Assembly (NCBI GenBank): GCA_964570935.1
Contig: CAZMZP010000050.1
Span: 1 to 64,000 of the forward strand
Length of the DNA: 64,000 bases
Source: JAFGJU01 sp964570935
GTDB taxonomy: Bacteria; Eisenbacteria; RBG-16-71-46; JAFGJU01
Reading direction: 5' to 3'
The notes beneath the pieces are model-generated. The model searched no databases. It saw only the letters and a program-made list of their open reading frames with translations, and was not told where the DNA came from. This document shows, one piece after another, positions 33,267-42,462 of the stretch. The position numbers and the translations under genes were made by a program. Each line of letters opens with the position of its first letter. Position 1 is the first letter of the stretch.

Positions 33267-34180
33267 CTGGTAACTCTCTCCTGCAGCACCGCCCGCCCCA
33301 CCACGTAGTCGGCGAGCTCACAAAAATACACTCCGTGTCCGCCGAAATGGGCCGCTTCCAGTTTGGCCTCCTCTGCCAGGCCGCGCGCCTTTCTCAGAGA
33401 CTCGGCCGGTCCCGCCACCAGGGGGTAGGTGGCCTTCGACCTCTCCGCGTCCCGGGCTCTCGTCTTTCCCAGCTCCCGCGCGCTGGCGCTCAAGTCCCTG
33501 ATGTCGTCCACGATCTGGAACGCGAGACCCAGACGCTCGCCGTAGGCAGTCAGCGCCTTCATCCTGCGCGGTCCCGCCCCCGCCAGAAGCCCCCCCACCC
33601 TCAGAGAGCAGACTATCAGCGCTCCCGTCTTCCGCGTGTGGATGTAACGCACCGTGCTCAGCGGGACGCGCCTTCCTTCCGACTCGATGTCCACCACCTG
33701 GCCCCCGACCACGCCCCTGGTTCCGGCGGCTCGCGCGATCTCGTGGATCACAGCGGTAACCGCGGCCGGCGGCACCCTGCGCGAAACGCCCAGGGACGAC
33801 ACCAGCTCGAACGCCAGAGAAAGGAGAGCGTCTCCTGCCAGAAGCGCCACGGCCTCACCGAACTTCACGTGCACGGTCGGACGCCCCCTTCTCAGCTCGT
33901 CGTCGTCCATGCACGGCAGGTCGTCGTGGATCAGAGTGAAGTTGTGGATCAATTCTATCGCGGCGCCGGCGGGGTACACGTCTGCCCCGCGCCCGCCGCA
34001 CGCCCTGTGCGCCAGGACACACAGCACCGGCCTTATCCTCTTGCCGTCCGACAGTACCGCATAACGCATGGCGCTGTGCACCGACGAGGGTCTCGTCCTC
34101 GCCGCGGGAAGCACGTCGCGCAGGACGGATTCGACCCGTCCCCTCTCGCGCCGCAAGAAACCATCGAGAAGAGAAGTCAC
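33263..34180 (-). CDS. ispA: Polyprenyl diphosphate synthase (IspA-type)
   Basis: About 305 residues. First Asp-rich motif LIHDDLPCMDDDELRRG (DDx4D type of bacterial farnesyl diphosphate synthases), GKRIRPVL near the N-terminus, and second motif FQIVDDIRD. It condenses IPP with allylic diphosphates to give farnesyl or geranylgeranyl diphosphate. GTG 34180 starts directly after the xseB stop with GGAG six bases upstream. The frame is open to 34303, but that part overlaps xseB. Cluster xseA-xseB-ispA-dxs supports the call. Confidence 0.93.
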   Translation of the reverse strand: MTSLLDGFLRRERGRVESVLRDVLPAARTRPSSVHSAMRYAVLSDGKRIRPVLCVLAHRACGGRGADVYPAGAAIELIHNFTLIHDDLPCMDDDELRRGRPTVHVKFGEAVALLAGDALLSLAFELVSSLGVSRRVPPAAVTAVIHEIARAAGTRGVVGGQVVDIESEGRRVPLSTVRYIHTRKTGALIVCSLRVGGLLAGAGPRRMKALTAYGERLGLAFQIVDDIRDLSASARELGKTRARDAERSKATYPLVAGPAESLRKARGLAEEAKLEAAHFGGHGVYFCELADYVVGRAVLQERVTR

Positions 34181-34188
34181 TCTTTCTC

Positions 34189-34452
34189 CTACCTCGCGGA
34201 CGCGTCTTCGTCCGAGAAGGTGAGGGGTTCCAGCTTGAATCCCTCGCCGCCGGGCATCAGCTTCTGCAGTTTCGCCTCGGCCGCCTCCAGCAGTGACGTG
34301 CACTCCTGGATCAGCTTCGTGCCCTCCTCAAAATACGCGATCGAGTCCTCCAGCGAGAGGTTACCCCTCTCCAGGCCGTTGACCAGCTCTTCCAGCCGGG
34401 CAAGGGCCTGCTCGAAGGTCTTTCCGCCGGGCTTGTCACGCGAGTCTTTCAT
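34189..34452 (-). CDS. xseB: Exodeoxyribonuclease VII small subunit
   Basis: 87 residues. FEQALARLEELVNGLERGNL and SLEDSIAYFEEGTKLIQEC are the core of XseB. It joins XseA to degrade single-stranded DNA from both ends. It overlaps the end of xseA by 17 bases. Size and sequence are typical. Confidence 0.95.
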   Translation of the reverse strand: MKDSRDKPGGKTFEQALARLEELVNGLERGNLSLEDSIAYFEEGTKLIQECTSLLEAAEAKLQKLMPGGEGFKLEPLTFSDEDASAR

Positions 34453-35671
34453 TCTCGGACACCCCCTCCACGCTGCAACGCAGCGAGCCGCGATAAAGCT
34501 CCACGCTGACCCTCTGCCGGACGAGAGTCGCGGAAGCCTCTCTCAACACGGCACCCGTGGCCTCGTGCCTGCAGACCGCGTAGCCCCTGCGAAGCACTTC
34601 GGCCGGGTCAAGCGCGCGAAGCCTCCCGGAGTACGATTCCACGAGCTGCTTCCTTTCGCTCAGTATCCTGGAGCTCGACGTATGGAGTCTCCTGGATACT
34701 TCGTCAATCCTCTGCGCCCGCTGTCTCACAATGTCCGGAGCCCGGGCGAACGCGTAACGGCTCCTGGTCCTCTCTATCTCCCGCCTGAAACCCGATATCC
34801 TGTTCCTGACCGCGGCCGCCAGCCCCCTGGCCAGGGCCTGGACCTCTCTGGACACCTCTTGTCTGTCCCTGACCACCATCTGGGCCGCTCCGGACGGAGT
34901 CGGAGCCCTGACGTCGGCCACGAGGTCGGAAATCGTGAAGTCGATTTCGTGCCCGACCGCGGACACGACGGGGATGCGGGACCGGTGTATGGCGCGCGCC
35001 ACGGCCTCTTCGTTGAACGCCCACAGGTCCTCCAGTGAACCGCCTCCTCTGCCTACTATGAGCACGTCCACTTCCCCGAACTTGTTGAACTCGTCTATGG
35101 CCTGGGCGACCTCCTGCGCCGCCCCTTCTCCCTGCACTTTCACCGGCCGCAGTATGATCTCCACGCACGGCTGTCTCTTGCGTATGATGCGCACTATGTC
35201 CCTGATGGCGGCGCCGGTGGGCGACGTCACGACGCCGACCCTCCCCGGAAACTGCGGGAGCGGCCTCTTCCGCGACTCATCGAACAGGCCCTCCCTGGAC
35301 AGCTTTCTCTTCAGCTCCTCCAGCGCGAGCTGGAGCGAACCCAGCCCGGCCGGAAGCATCTCGAAGACGCACAACTGGTACTGCCCGCTTCTCTCGTAGA
35401 CCGTTATCTCCCCGCGCGCCTCGACGGAAATTCCGTTTTCCACGGTGAACGAGAGCTTGCTGTTGGCCTGCCGGAACATCACGCACCTGAGCTGCGAGGC
35501 CTCGTCCTTCAGCGAGAAATACATGTGGCCCGACGTGTGCAGCGTAAAGTTCGAGACCTCGCCCTTGACCCACACCACCGGGATGCCGCCCTCGAGCACC
35601 TCTCTGACGAGACGCGTTATCTCTGAAACGGAGTACGGACCCGCGGGGAGTGGTTTACGCGAAGCTTCCAC
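34436..35671 (-). CDS. xseA: Exodeoxyribonuclease VII large subunit
   Basis: 411 residues. N-terminal OB domain (SVSEITRLVREVLEGGIPVVWVKGEVSNF), the catalytic segment GVVTSPTGAAIRDIV, IIVGRGGGS-type block (VLIVGRGGGSLEDLWAFNEE), VSAVGHEIDFTISDLVAD, and a coiled-coil region. It degrades single-stranded DNA with XseB. GTG start with GGAGG five bases upstream. It overlaps folD by 17 bases at its start. Confidence 0.96.
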   Translation of the reverse strand: MEASRKPLPAGPYSVSEITRLVREVLEGGIPVVWVKGEVSNFTLHTSGHMYFSLKDEASQLRCVMFRQANSKLSFTVENGISVEARGEITVYERSGQYQLCVFEMLPAGLGSLQLALEELKRKLSREGLFDESRKRPLPQFPGRVGVVTSPTGAAIRDIVRIIRKRQPCVEIILRPVKVQGEGAAQEVAQAIDEFNKFGEVDVLIVGRGGGSLEDLWAFNEEAVARAIHRSRIPVVSAVGHEIDFTISDLVADVRAPTPSGAAQMVVRDRQEVSREVQALARGLAAAVRNRISGFRREIERTRSRYAFARAPDIVRQRAQRIDEVSRRLHTSSSRILSERKQLVESYSGRLRALDPAEVLRRGYAVCRHEATGAVLREASATLVRQRVSVELYRGSLRCSVEGVSENERLA

Positions 35672-36557
35672 GCTGACCTCCTGTCAAGGCCCTGCAGGCC
35701 TGAAGGGTGTTCTTGAGGAGCATCGCCACTGTCATGGGTCCCACACCGCCCGGGACTGGTGTGATGGCTGACGCCACTTCCCTCACCTCGTCGAACAGGA
35801 CGTCACCCACCAGCCTCGTTCCGCTGGGAGAGGACTGATCCGGCACGCGGTTCGTGCCGACGTCGACCACCACGGCGCCCGGGGAGACCATGGAACCCCT
35901 AACGAATCCGGCGCTCCCGATCGCGGCAACCAGTATGTCGGCCGACCTGGTTATGTCCGAGAGGTTGCGGGAAAACGAGTGGCAGAGGGTTACGGTCGCG
36001 TTCAGGCCCTTCCTCTTGAGGCTCAGGTAGTTGGCCAGCGGCTTCCCCACGATGTTGCTCCTGCCCAGCACGACAACGTGCGCGCCCTCCACGTCCACCG
36101 CGTTCCTGGCCAACAGCTCGCAGATGCCGGCCGGCGTGGCCGGAAGGAAAACCGGCTCGCCCATCACCAGCCTGCCCACGTTCAACGGATGAAACCCGTC
36201 CACGTCCTTGCGTGGGTCCATGAGTTCCAGGATCCGGAGCGGGTCCAGGCGGACGGGCAGAGGCAGCTGAACGATAACGCCATGTACATTAATGTCTTGA
36301 GCAATCTCTCTGAGGAGTGCCTTTAAGCTCTCTTCGCCCGTCTCTTGAGGCAGGGCGACGATGCTGGAGTGCATTCCGACCTCGTCCGAGGCCTTGGCCT
36401 TCGCCCTCATGTACACGACAGACCCCGGGTCCTCGCCGACCCGTATCATCGTGAGCGCCGGCCGCACCCCGCGTTCAGCCAGGCCCCGCACCTGTTCCTT
36501 TATGTCATTCCTGATCTGTGCTGCTACTGGCTTGCCTTCCAGCAGTCTCGCGGTCAT
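35655..36557 (-). CDS. folD: Methylenetetrahydrofolate dehydrogenase / cyclohydrolase
   Basis: 300 residues. MIRVGEDPGSVVYMRAKAKASDEVG carries the catalytic Lys region, VIVQLPLPVRLD and DVDGFHPLNVGRL are substrate-site blocks, VVLGRSNIVGKPLA is the NADP site, and TPVPGGVGPMTVAMLLKNT is near the C-terminus. It interconverts 5,10-methylene- and 10-formyl-tetrahydrofolate. It lies between the ymdB-like gene and xseA. Confidence 0.97.
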   Translation of the reverse strand: MTARLLEGKPVAAQIRNDIKEQVRGLAERGVRPALTMIRVGEDPGSVVYMRAKAKASDEVGMHSSIVALPQETGEESLKALLREIAQDINVHGVIVQLPLPVRLDPLRILELMDPRKDVDGFHPLNVGRLVMGEPVFLPATPAGICELLARNAVDVEGAHVVVLGRSNIVGKPLANYLSLKRKGLNATVTLCHSFSRNLSDITRSADILVAAIGSAGFVRGSMVSPGAVVVDVGTNRVPDQSSPSGTRLVGDVLFDEVREVASAITPVPGGVGPMTVAMLLKNTLQACRALTGGQRGSFA

Positions 36558-36604
36558 TGTAGTGTCTCCAGTCCGAACCGCACCGCGGCCAGCCCGGCTT
36601 CCGG

Positions 36605-37426
36605 CTAGGAGGCGTTCCCGTCGGCCTCGTCCTCGGACCCGCGTCGGGCGTCCACCGGGACTGAGAGCCGCGTGATGGACTTGCAGACCCCGGTCGAAGG
36701 CTCGACGTCCAGAACGACTCCGTTCAGTCTCACGTCGTTCCTGGCCGGCGTGAACCTGACGGTCACCTGCGTCAGGAAGCGCTTTATCGCCGCCTCCTTC
36801 TCTATGCCAATCACCGAGTCGAAGCCGCCAGTCATCCCCGCGTCGGTGATGTAGCCGGTGCCGCCGGGCAGAACCCTTTCGTCCGCGGTCTGCACGTGAG
36901 TGTGAGTGCCCACAACGGCGCTAACACGCCCGTCCAGGTACCATCCCATCGCCACCTTCTCGCTGGTGGCCTCCGCGTGCATGTCCACTAGTATGATCTT
37001 GGTGCTGGCGCGCAGCTCTCCCACGGCCAGGTCCGCCCGTCTGAACGGACAGTCCACCTCTCGTATGAAAACCCGCCCTAACAGGTTCAGGACTCCGACG
37101 GCGTGTCCGTCGGCCGACAGAAAGACGCCCTGGCCCGAGCCAGGCACTGGAGGCGGGTAGTTGGCGGGCCTGAGGATCCTGGGTTCGTGCACCACCAGGT
37201 CCATGGCCTCCTTCCTGTCCCAGAGGTGGTTTCCCGAGGTGATAACGTCCACACCCGCGGCGAAGATCTCCTCAGCGGTCCCGGGGGTGAGCCCGAACCC
37301 GGCCGCGGCGTTCTCACCGTTGGCCACGCAGAAGCTGTAACCCCATTCTTTCTTAAGGCTCGGCAGGATCCTGAGAGCGCCCCTTCCGGGCGAACCCACG
37401 ATGTCGGAAATGAACAGAATTCTCAT
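36605..37426 (-). CDS. YmdB-type metallophosphoesterase
   Basis: 273 residues. ILFISDIVGSPGR (metal-binding Asp), CVANGENAAAGFGLT, VDVITSGNHLWDRKE (Asn-His), VDMHAEATSEK and VVGTHTHVQTADERVLPGG match the YmdB family (TIGR00282). These are cyclic-nucleotide phosphodiesterases; the B. subtilis protein is linked to biofilm and motility choice. The gene follows rny, a pairing also known from Firmicutes. The first residue codes ATG at 37426. Confidence 0.94.
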   Translation of the reverse strand: MRILFISDIVGSPGRGALRILPSLKKEWGYSFCVANGENAAAGFGLTPGTAEEIFAAGVDVITSGNHLWDRKEAMDLVVHEPRILRPANYPPPVPGSGQGVFLSADGHAVGVLNLLGRVFIREVDCPFRRADLAVGELRASTKIILVDMHAEATSEKVAMGWYLDGRVSAVVGTHTHVQTADERVLPGGTGYITDAGMTGGFDSVIGIEKEAAIKRFLTQVTVRFTPARNDVRLNGVVLDVEPSTGVCKSITRLSVPVDARRGSEDEADGNAS

Positions 37427-37463
37427 CGGAGCCTTCTACGGCGCCTCGACGCGGACTCGATCC

Positions 37464-39032
37464 CTACTTCGCGTAGTCAACCGCCCTCGTCTCACGGATG
37501 ACGATTATCTTTATCTGTCCAGGGTATTCGAGCTCGCGCTCGATCTTTCTGGCTATGTCCGAGGCCAGCATCGACGCCTTCGCGTCGTCGACCTCCTTGT
37601 GCTCCACCATGATCCGGATCTCGCGCCCGGCCTGGATGGCGTAGGATTTCACGACTCCCGGGAAGGAGTCGGCTATGTGTTCGAGTTTCTCCAGACGCTT
37701 GACGTAGGTCTCCAGCGTCTCCCTTCTCGCCCCCGGCCTGGCTCCGGACACGGCGTCGGCCGCCTGCACCAGCACCCCCATCAACGAATCCGGATTCGGG
37801 TCGTCGTGATGGCCGCCGACGGCCTCCACCACGATCGGCGCCTCGCCGTACTTGATGACTATCTCCCGGCCTATCTGAGCGTGAGTGCCTTCCACCTCGT
37901 GGTCAGCTGCCTTGCCTATGTCGTGCAGCAGGCCCGCCCTCTTGGCCACCGTGGCGTCCAGGCCCAGCTCGGACGCCATCACTGCGGCCAGGAATGCCAC
38001 TTCCTTGCTGTGCTCCAGCACGTTCTGGCCGTAACTCGTGCGGTACCTCAGGCGCCCCAGGAGCCTGACCAGCTCCCCGTGGAGCCCGTGGATGCCGACT
38101 TCGAGACAGGTACGCTCGCCTGTCTCTCGTATCTGCTCGTCCATCTCCTTCTGGATCTTCGTCACCACTTCTTCGATCCTTCCAGGATGGATGCGCCCGT
38201 CGTTGATGAGCTTCTCGAGCGAGAGTCTCGCGACCTCTCGCCGGATGGGGTCGAAGCCCGACAGGATCACCGCCTCCGGAGTGTCGTCGATTATGACGTC
38301 GATGCCCGTGACGGTCTCGAAGGCCCTGATGTTCCGTCCTTCCCTGCCGATTATCCGCCCCTTCATCTCGTCGTTCGGCAGCGACACCACGGACACAGTG
38401 GACTCGACCACGTGCTCCGCGGCGCACCTCTGGATGGCCAGCGTCAGGATCTTTCTCACTTCCTTGTCCGCTTCCTTGACCGCGTTCTCCTTTATCTCGC
38501 TCAGCAGGCGCGCTGCCTCGTGCCTGGCCTCGCCTTCAAGGTTGGACATCAGAAGCTGCTTCGCCTCTTCGGAGCTCAAGCCCGCGATCTTCTCCAGCCG
38601 CGAATTCTGCTCCCTGATCAGCTCGGCCAGCTCCCTGTTCCGCTCCTCTATGGCCTTTTCCTTGGCCAGGGTGTCCCGTTCCAGGCGCCTTACGTCTCGT
38701 TCCTTCCTCTCCAGCACGTCAGCGCGCCGGTTGAGACTGCCTTCCTTTTCGCCCAGGCGCCTCTCCAGCGCCTGGAGCTGCTGGCGCTGCGACTGGCTCT
38801 CTTTTTCAAAACTTGCCTTGGCCTTGTACCATTCGTCCTTGGCCTCCAGCACGGCGCTCTTCTTCCTGGTCTCCGCTTCCTTCTGCGCCTCGCGAACTAT
38901 CTTCTCGGCCAGCTTCTCTGCGTTAAGGACCTTGGTCTCCGATACCTTCTTGTACGTGTACCAGCCGATGAAAAACGTGCCGATGGCGACGAGCACGCCT
39001 AACACAATGAAGAACATCACGGCGAAGTTCAT
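37464..39032 (-). CDS. rny: Ribonuclease Y
   Basis: 522 residues. N-terminal membrane helix (VMFFIVLGVLVAIGTFFIGW), a long coiled coil (about 30-200), KH domain (GRIIGREGRNIRAFE), and HD domain with LLHDIGKAADHEVEG. It starts mRNA decay as a membrane-bound endonuclease. The start has GAGGTGG upstream and lies 34 bases after the end of the 6S RNA. Order zapA - 6S - rny is also known in other phyla. Confidence 0.97.
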   Translation of the reverse strand: MNFAVMFFIVLGVLVAIGTFFIGWYTYKKVSETKVLNAEKLAEKIVREAQKEAETRKKSAVLEAKDEWYKAKASFEKESQSQRQQLQALERRLGEKEGSLNRRADVLERKERDVRRLERDTLAKEKAIEERNRELAELIREQNSRLEKIAGLSSEEAKQLLMSNLEGEARHEAARLLSEIKENAVKEADKEVRKILTLAIQRCAAEHVVESTVSVVSLPNDEMKGRIIGREGRNIRAFETVTGIDVIIDDTPEAVILSGFDPIRREVARLSLEKLINDGRIHPGRIEEVVTKIQKEMDEQIRETGERTCLEVGIHGLHGELVRLLGRLRYRTSYGQNVLEHSKEVAFLAAVMASELGLDATVAKRAGLLHDIGKAADHEVEGTHAQIGREIVIKYGEAPIVVEAVGGHHDDPNPDSLMGVLVQAADAVSGARPGARRETLETYVKRLEKLEHIADSFPGVVKSYAIQAGREIRIMVEHKEVDDAKASMLASDIARKIERELEYPGQIKIIVIRETRAVDYAK

Positions 39033-39065
39033 CTATGACCACCACCTCTAAAGCAGACCTGAAAT

Positions 39066-39251
39066 GAAAATCCCCACCGGTCTGCCGTGTGACAGAGACT
39101 TTTGAACCTGGACATGCCCAGGTGGGCGCCAGACTCCTGGTCGTCGCGCCCCCGCCGGTGCGGGTCCCGCTGTTACCCGAAGAACAGGCTCCCTCAGAAC
39201 AACTGTTGGCTCAAAAACGCCCACATCAACACGTGCACGGTAGGGATTTTC
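39066..39251 (-). ncRNA. ssrS: 6S RNA
   Basis: A 186-base structure lies between zapA and rny. The ends GAAAATCCCTACCG and CGGTGGGGATTTTC form a 14-pair closing stem (one G-T). Further in, CGTGT pairs ACACG and GTGGGCG pairs CGCCCAC around an open central region. CCTGGGCATGTCCAGG folds as a small hairpin in the 3' strand of the bubble, as in E. coli 6S. Size (E. coli 184), fold and the zapA neighbour all fit. 6S RNA binds the housekeeping RNA polymerase and mimics an open promoter. A -10-like TAAACT lies just upstream. Sequence-level family match was not run. Confidence 0.82.
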
Positions 39252-39356
39252 AGTTTACGGCTTTAGCCCTACTTCTGTTCGATTCCGGCAGATCTACTTG
39301 CTCTTGCGATTCCTCCTTCCCTGAAGCTCTGCCTAGAATTGGCGGAAGCTGGTCTG

Positions 39357-39653
39357 TCATTCATCTGCCAGGACTATCTCCAGCTTGGAGACGATCCCGG
39401 CCGCTCGCTCACGGACTTGCGAGAGCGCGAGTTCCCTCTCTCTTCTCTCCTTGAACAACTCGTCTGCAAGGTTCAGCGAGGCCAGAATGGCCACCTTTCC
39501 GAGCGTCGCCACGGACAGCTTCTCGTTGATCTCCCTCATCTTGCTGTCCACGTAGCGCGCGACCTCGGCTATGTAGTCAGGATCGGCCTGCCCCCGGATC
39601 TTGTACTCTCCCCCGAATATCTGAACCTTGATGACGTTCTGGTCTTCGTTCAT
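39357..39653 (-). CDS. zapA: Cell division protein ZapA
   Basis: 98 residues. VKVQIFGGEYKIRGQADPDY and IAEVARYVDSKMREIN are the ZapA N-terminal domain, then LGKVAILASLNLADELFKER and a helical tail. It cross-links FtsZ filaments at the division site. It lies between a small coiled-coil gene and the 6S RNA. Confidence 0.93.
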   Translation of the reverse strand: MNEDQNVIKVQIFGGEYKIRGQADPDYIAEVARYVDSKMREINEKLSVATLGKVAILASLNLADELFKERRERELALSQVRERAAGIVSKLEIVLADE

Positions 39654-39734
39654 GGCTTCTCTCTGTCAATCCATGGGCTCTGAATTATGCCAGCTTCTCT
39701 TCCCTACCGCGTGAGCTCTCACCGTTCCGGCCGG

Positions 39735-40019
39735 TCACCCGTCCAGCCACTCGAACTGCGTCAGTATGGCCTCGAGCCGGGTCTCCACACGCTTTCTGAG
39801 CTCGACGAGCGAATCGCGCTCGTTCTCGAGCTGCGCTATGCGAGACTTCAGCTCCTTGTGTGTCCCGTCACTGCCGGACTCGGCCGCCTTCAGCTCCCGA
39901 AGGCGCTGGTTGAGTTCCTGATTGCTTGACCTAAGCTTAGAGTTCTCCTCCTTAAGTCTCTTGATTGCCGAAGCAACACGTTCAACTTTTCTTTCCAGCT
40001 CTGTGAAGATGTTTTCCAT
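39735..40019 (-). CDS. Small coiled-coil protein, possibly ZapB-like
   Basis: 94 residues, nearly all heptad-repeat helix (ELERKVERVASAIKRLKEEN, then LENERDSLVELRKRVETRLE). It resembles short coiled-coil division factors such as ZapB in size and pattern, and lies between pheT and zapA, a position where such genes are frequent. Coiled coils match easily, so function is inferred from position only. Confidence 0.7.
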   Translation of the reverse strand: MENIFTELERKVERVASAIKRLKEENSKLRSSNQELNQRLRELKAAESGSDGTHKELKSRIAQLENERDSLVELRKRVETRLEAILTQFEWLDG

Positions 40020-40059
40020 ACGATTGACTCTGACCGTTGCCCGGCGCCCGAGGCTCGTG

Positions 40060-42462
40060 CTACTCGGCCTCAGGGGATTTGCCCCTTATCATTGCTCCGT
40101 TCGCGATCAATCCCTTGATGATCCGGCCCATCGCTTCGTCGACCTCGGAGTCGGACAACGTCCTCTCGTCCGACTGAAAGCTGAGCGAGTAGGCCAGGCT
40201 CTTTCTTCCCCCTTCGATGGCTTCTCCCCTGTAAAGATCGAAGAGATGGAGCCGCCTCAGGTAGGAGCCACCCAGCTCCCTGATGAGCCCGGCTACCTGC
40301 GCCTGGGGAAGCGCCTCGTCTACGACCGCTGCCAGGTCTCTCTTGACAGGCGGGAACCTTGAAGGGTCGACAAACGCCTGCCGGCCGGAGGAAACAGCGC
40401 GCAAGGCCTCTGCGTCAAGCTCGAAAACGTACACATCACGCTCTATTTCAAACGCGCGCAGAAGCCGTCTGTCGGCCTTTCCGAAAAAGCCTAACGACTT
40501 GCCGTTACAGCAGATAGAGCCCGACGCTTCCGTGTCTGCCACGGGGCCATCATAACAAAGCACTTCGTAGTTGTCAACTTTCAATTTGGCCAGGAAGCCC
40601 TCCGCAACGCCCCTGGCGTCGAAGAGGTCGCACCCAGCCGGCGCCGGTTCCTGCCAGCTGGCAGGCCTCTTGAACCCCACGAGCGCTCCGGCGGCGCAGA
40701 CCTTCTCAACCGGCCCGCCGTCCGCTCCCACGCCGAAAGACTTCCCTACCTCGAACAAGCGCAGGTTCTCGGCGCCTCGTCTCAGATTCTGGCTCACGGC
40801 GCCCAGCAGGCTCGCCAGCAGCGAAGGCCTGAGCACGGATTCTTCCTGTGAGGCCGGGTTCGAAAGTGTGACCAGCTCCGACGCTTCCTTCCCGAACAAC
40901 GCGGCCTTCTTCGGGTCCACCAGTGTTCTCGTCAACGCTTCGGTCAGACCCAGGCTGACCAGAAACTCCCTGCACCAGTCCAGAAACAACTCGGCGTCTT
41001 CGTCCACGCCCGGGACCCAGCTCAGGTTGGCGGACCGCTCCGCGAACCTTTCGTAGCCGAAGCTCCTGGCCACTTCCTCAGTCACGTCGACTTCCTCGGA
41101 CACGTCGTGTCTGTACGACGGCACTCCCACTTCCACGCACCCGGCGCCGGCGTGCCAACCGAAGCCCAGGCGTCTCAGGCTCAGCCTCATGAAATCCTCG
41201 GAGACCGCGCCGCCCAGAAGAGCCGACACCCTCGGCGGCTCTATCCTCACCCGCTTCTCCGGCAGTCTTCCGGGATAATGGTCAACCACGCTGCCCGGCT
41301 TTCCTTCCGCCAGCGAGGTCATCAAGGACGCCACGTACTCCACGCACCAGCGCGCCATGCCGGGGTCCGCTCCGCGGGAGAACCTGAGCGAGGCCTCCGT
41401 CTCCAGGCCCAGTCGCTTCGACCCGCTCTTGACCACCGCGGGCGTGAAGTAGGCGCTCTCCAGGAACACGCGGCTCGAAGAATCGGTGACCTCGGTGGCC
41501 TGCCCGCCCATCAATCCGGCCAGGGCCACGGGCTCTTCCGAATCCGTGATTAAGAGCACGTCCGGTCCCATCAGTCTCTTGACGCCGTCCAGAGTCACGA
41601 GGGTCTCGCCGGGTCTGCCCCTCCTCACAAGAATAGACCTCCGCTTCAGCCGGTCCAGGTCGAACGCGTGCACGGGCTGTCCGAACGCCGCCAGACAGTA
41701 GTTCGTGGCGTCTACCACGCTGCCCAGCGAACGGAACCCGGCAATCTCCAGCCGGCTCCTGAGCCACGCGGGCGAGGCCTTCGCCGTGAGCCCGGTCACG
41801 ACCGCGCCGCAGTACCTCGGACAATCGGACGCGTCCTCCACGGCCACCGTGACGGTTTCGTCCTGCCTTATCTGACCCGCCGGAAGGCCCGGCGCAGGCA
41901 GCGTCAGTCCGGCCCCGGTCAAGGCCGCCACCTCCCTGGCTATTCCCAGCACCGAGAGGCAGTCCGGCCTGTTGTGGCCCACTTCTATCTCTATGACGGT
42001 CTCGGAGCCGCCCAGTTCCTCGTCCAGCCTTCTTCCGGGGACGCTCTCCTCGGCCAGAGCCAGTATGCCGGACGCGTCGTCGCTCAGGCCGAGCTCGGTC
42101 CCCGAGCACAGCATTCCCTCCGAGGCCTCCCCCCTAATCACGGCACTCTCTATCTTTGTTCCGTTCGGCAGACGGGCGCCTACGCAGGCGACCGGGACCT
42201 TCATCCCGGCCTTCACGTTCGTGGCGCCGCATACGACCGACAGTACGCTGTCTCCGATGGACACTCTACAAAGCACGAGCCTGTCCGCCTTCGGGTGCTT
42301 GCGCACCTCCAGGACATGTGCCACCAGAACCCCGGGAAACCGGGGTCCCTGTTCCTCCACTCCTCTGACGGGGAAGCCGAGCATCGAAAGCCGCTCCGCC
42401 AGACAGGCGGGCTCCATGTCTACGGCCACGAACTCGCGCAGCCAGTTGTAACCGAACTTCAT
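40060..42462 (-). CDS. pheT: Phenylalanyl-tRNA synthetase beta subunit
   Basis: About 800 residues. MKFGYNWLREFV at the start, the tRNA-binding EMAP-like domain (VLEVRKHPKADRLVLCRV, VCGATNVKAGMKVPVA), B3/B4 editing region, B5 domain, and the C-terminal ferredoxin-like anticodon domain (FPPVKRDLAAVVDE, SLSFQSDERTLSDSEV). With PheS it charges tRNA-Phe. ATG 42462 overlaps the pheS stop as ATGA. The frame is open to 42663, which is a shadow of pheS. Confidence 0.96.
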   Translation of the reverse strand: MKFGYNWLREFVAVDMEPACLAERLSMLGFPVRGVEEQGPRFPGVLVAHVLEVRKHPKADRLVLCRVSIGDSVLSVVCGATNVKAGMKVPVACVGARLPNGTKIESAVIRGEASEGMLCSGTELGLSDDASGILALAEESVPGRRLDEELGGSETVIEIEVGHNRPDCLSVLGIAREVAALTGAGLTLPAPGLPAGQIRQDETVTVAVEDASDCPRYCGAVVTGLTAKASPAWLRSRLEIAGFRSLGSVVDATNYCLAAFGQPVHAFDLDRLKRRSILVRRGRPGETLVTLDGVKRLMGPDVLLITDSEEPVALAGLMGGQATEVTDSSSRVFLESAYFTPAVVKSGSKRLGLETEASLRFSRGADPGMARWCVEYVASLMTSLAEGKPGSVVDHYPGRLPEKRVRIEPPRVSALLGGAVSEDFMRLSLRRLGFGWHAGAGCVEVGVPSYRHDVSEEVDVTEEVARSFGYERFAERSANLSWVPGVDEDAELFLDWCREFLVSLGLTEALTRTLVDPKKAALFGKEASELVTLSNPASQEESVLRPSLLASLLGAVSQNLRRGAENLRLFEVGKSFGVGADGGPVEKVCAAGALVGFKRPASWQEPAPAGCDLFDARGVAEGFLAKLKVDNYEVLCYDGPVADTEASGSICCNGKSLGFFGKADRRLLRAFEIERDVYVFELDAEALRAVSSGRQAFVDPSRFPPVKRDLAAVVDEALPQAQVAGLIRELGGSYLRRLHLFDLYRGEAIEGGRKSLAYSLSFQSDERTLSDSEVDEAMGRIIKGLIANGAMIRGKSPEAE

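Noticed and set aside
30996..33308. A 770-codon plus-strand frame across dxs
   Set aside because: Antisense shadow of dxs, no motif or signal.
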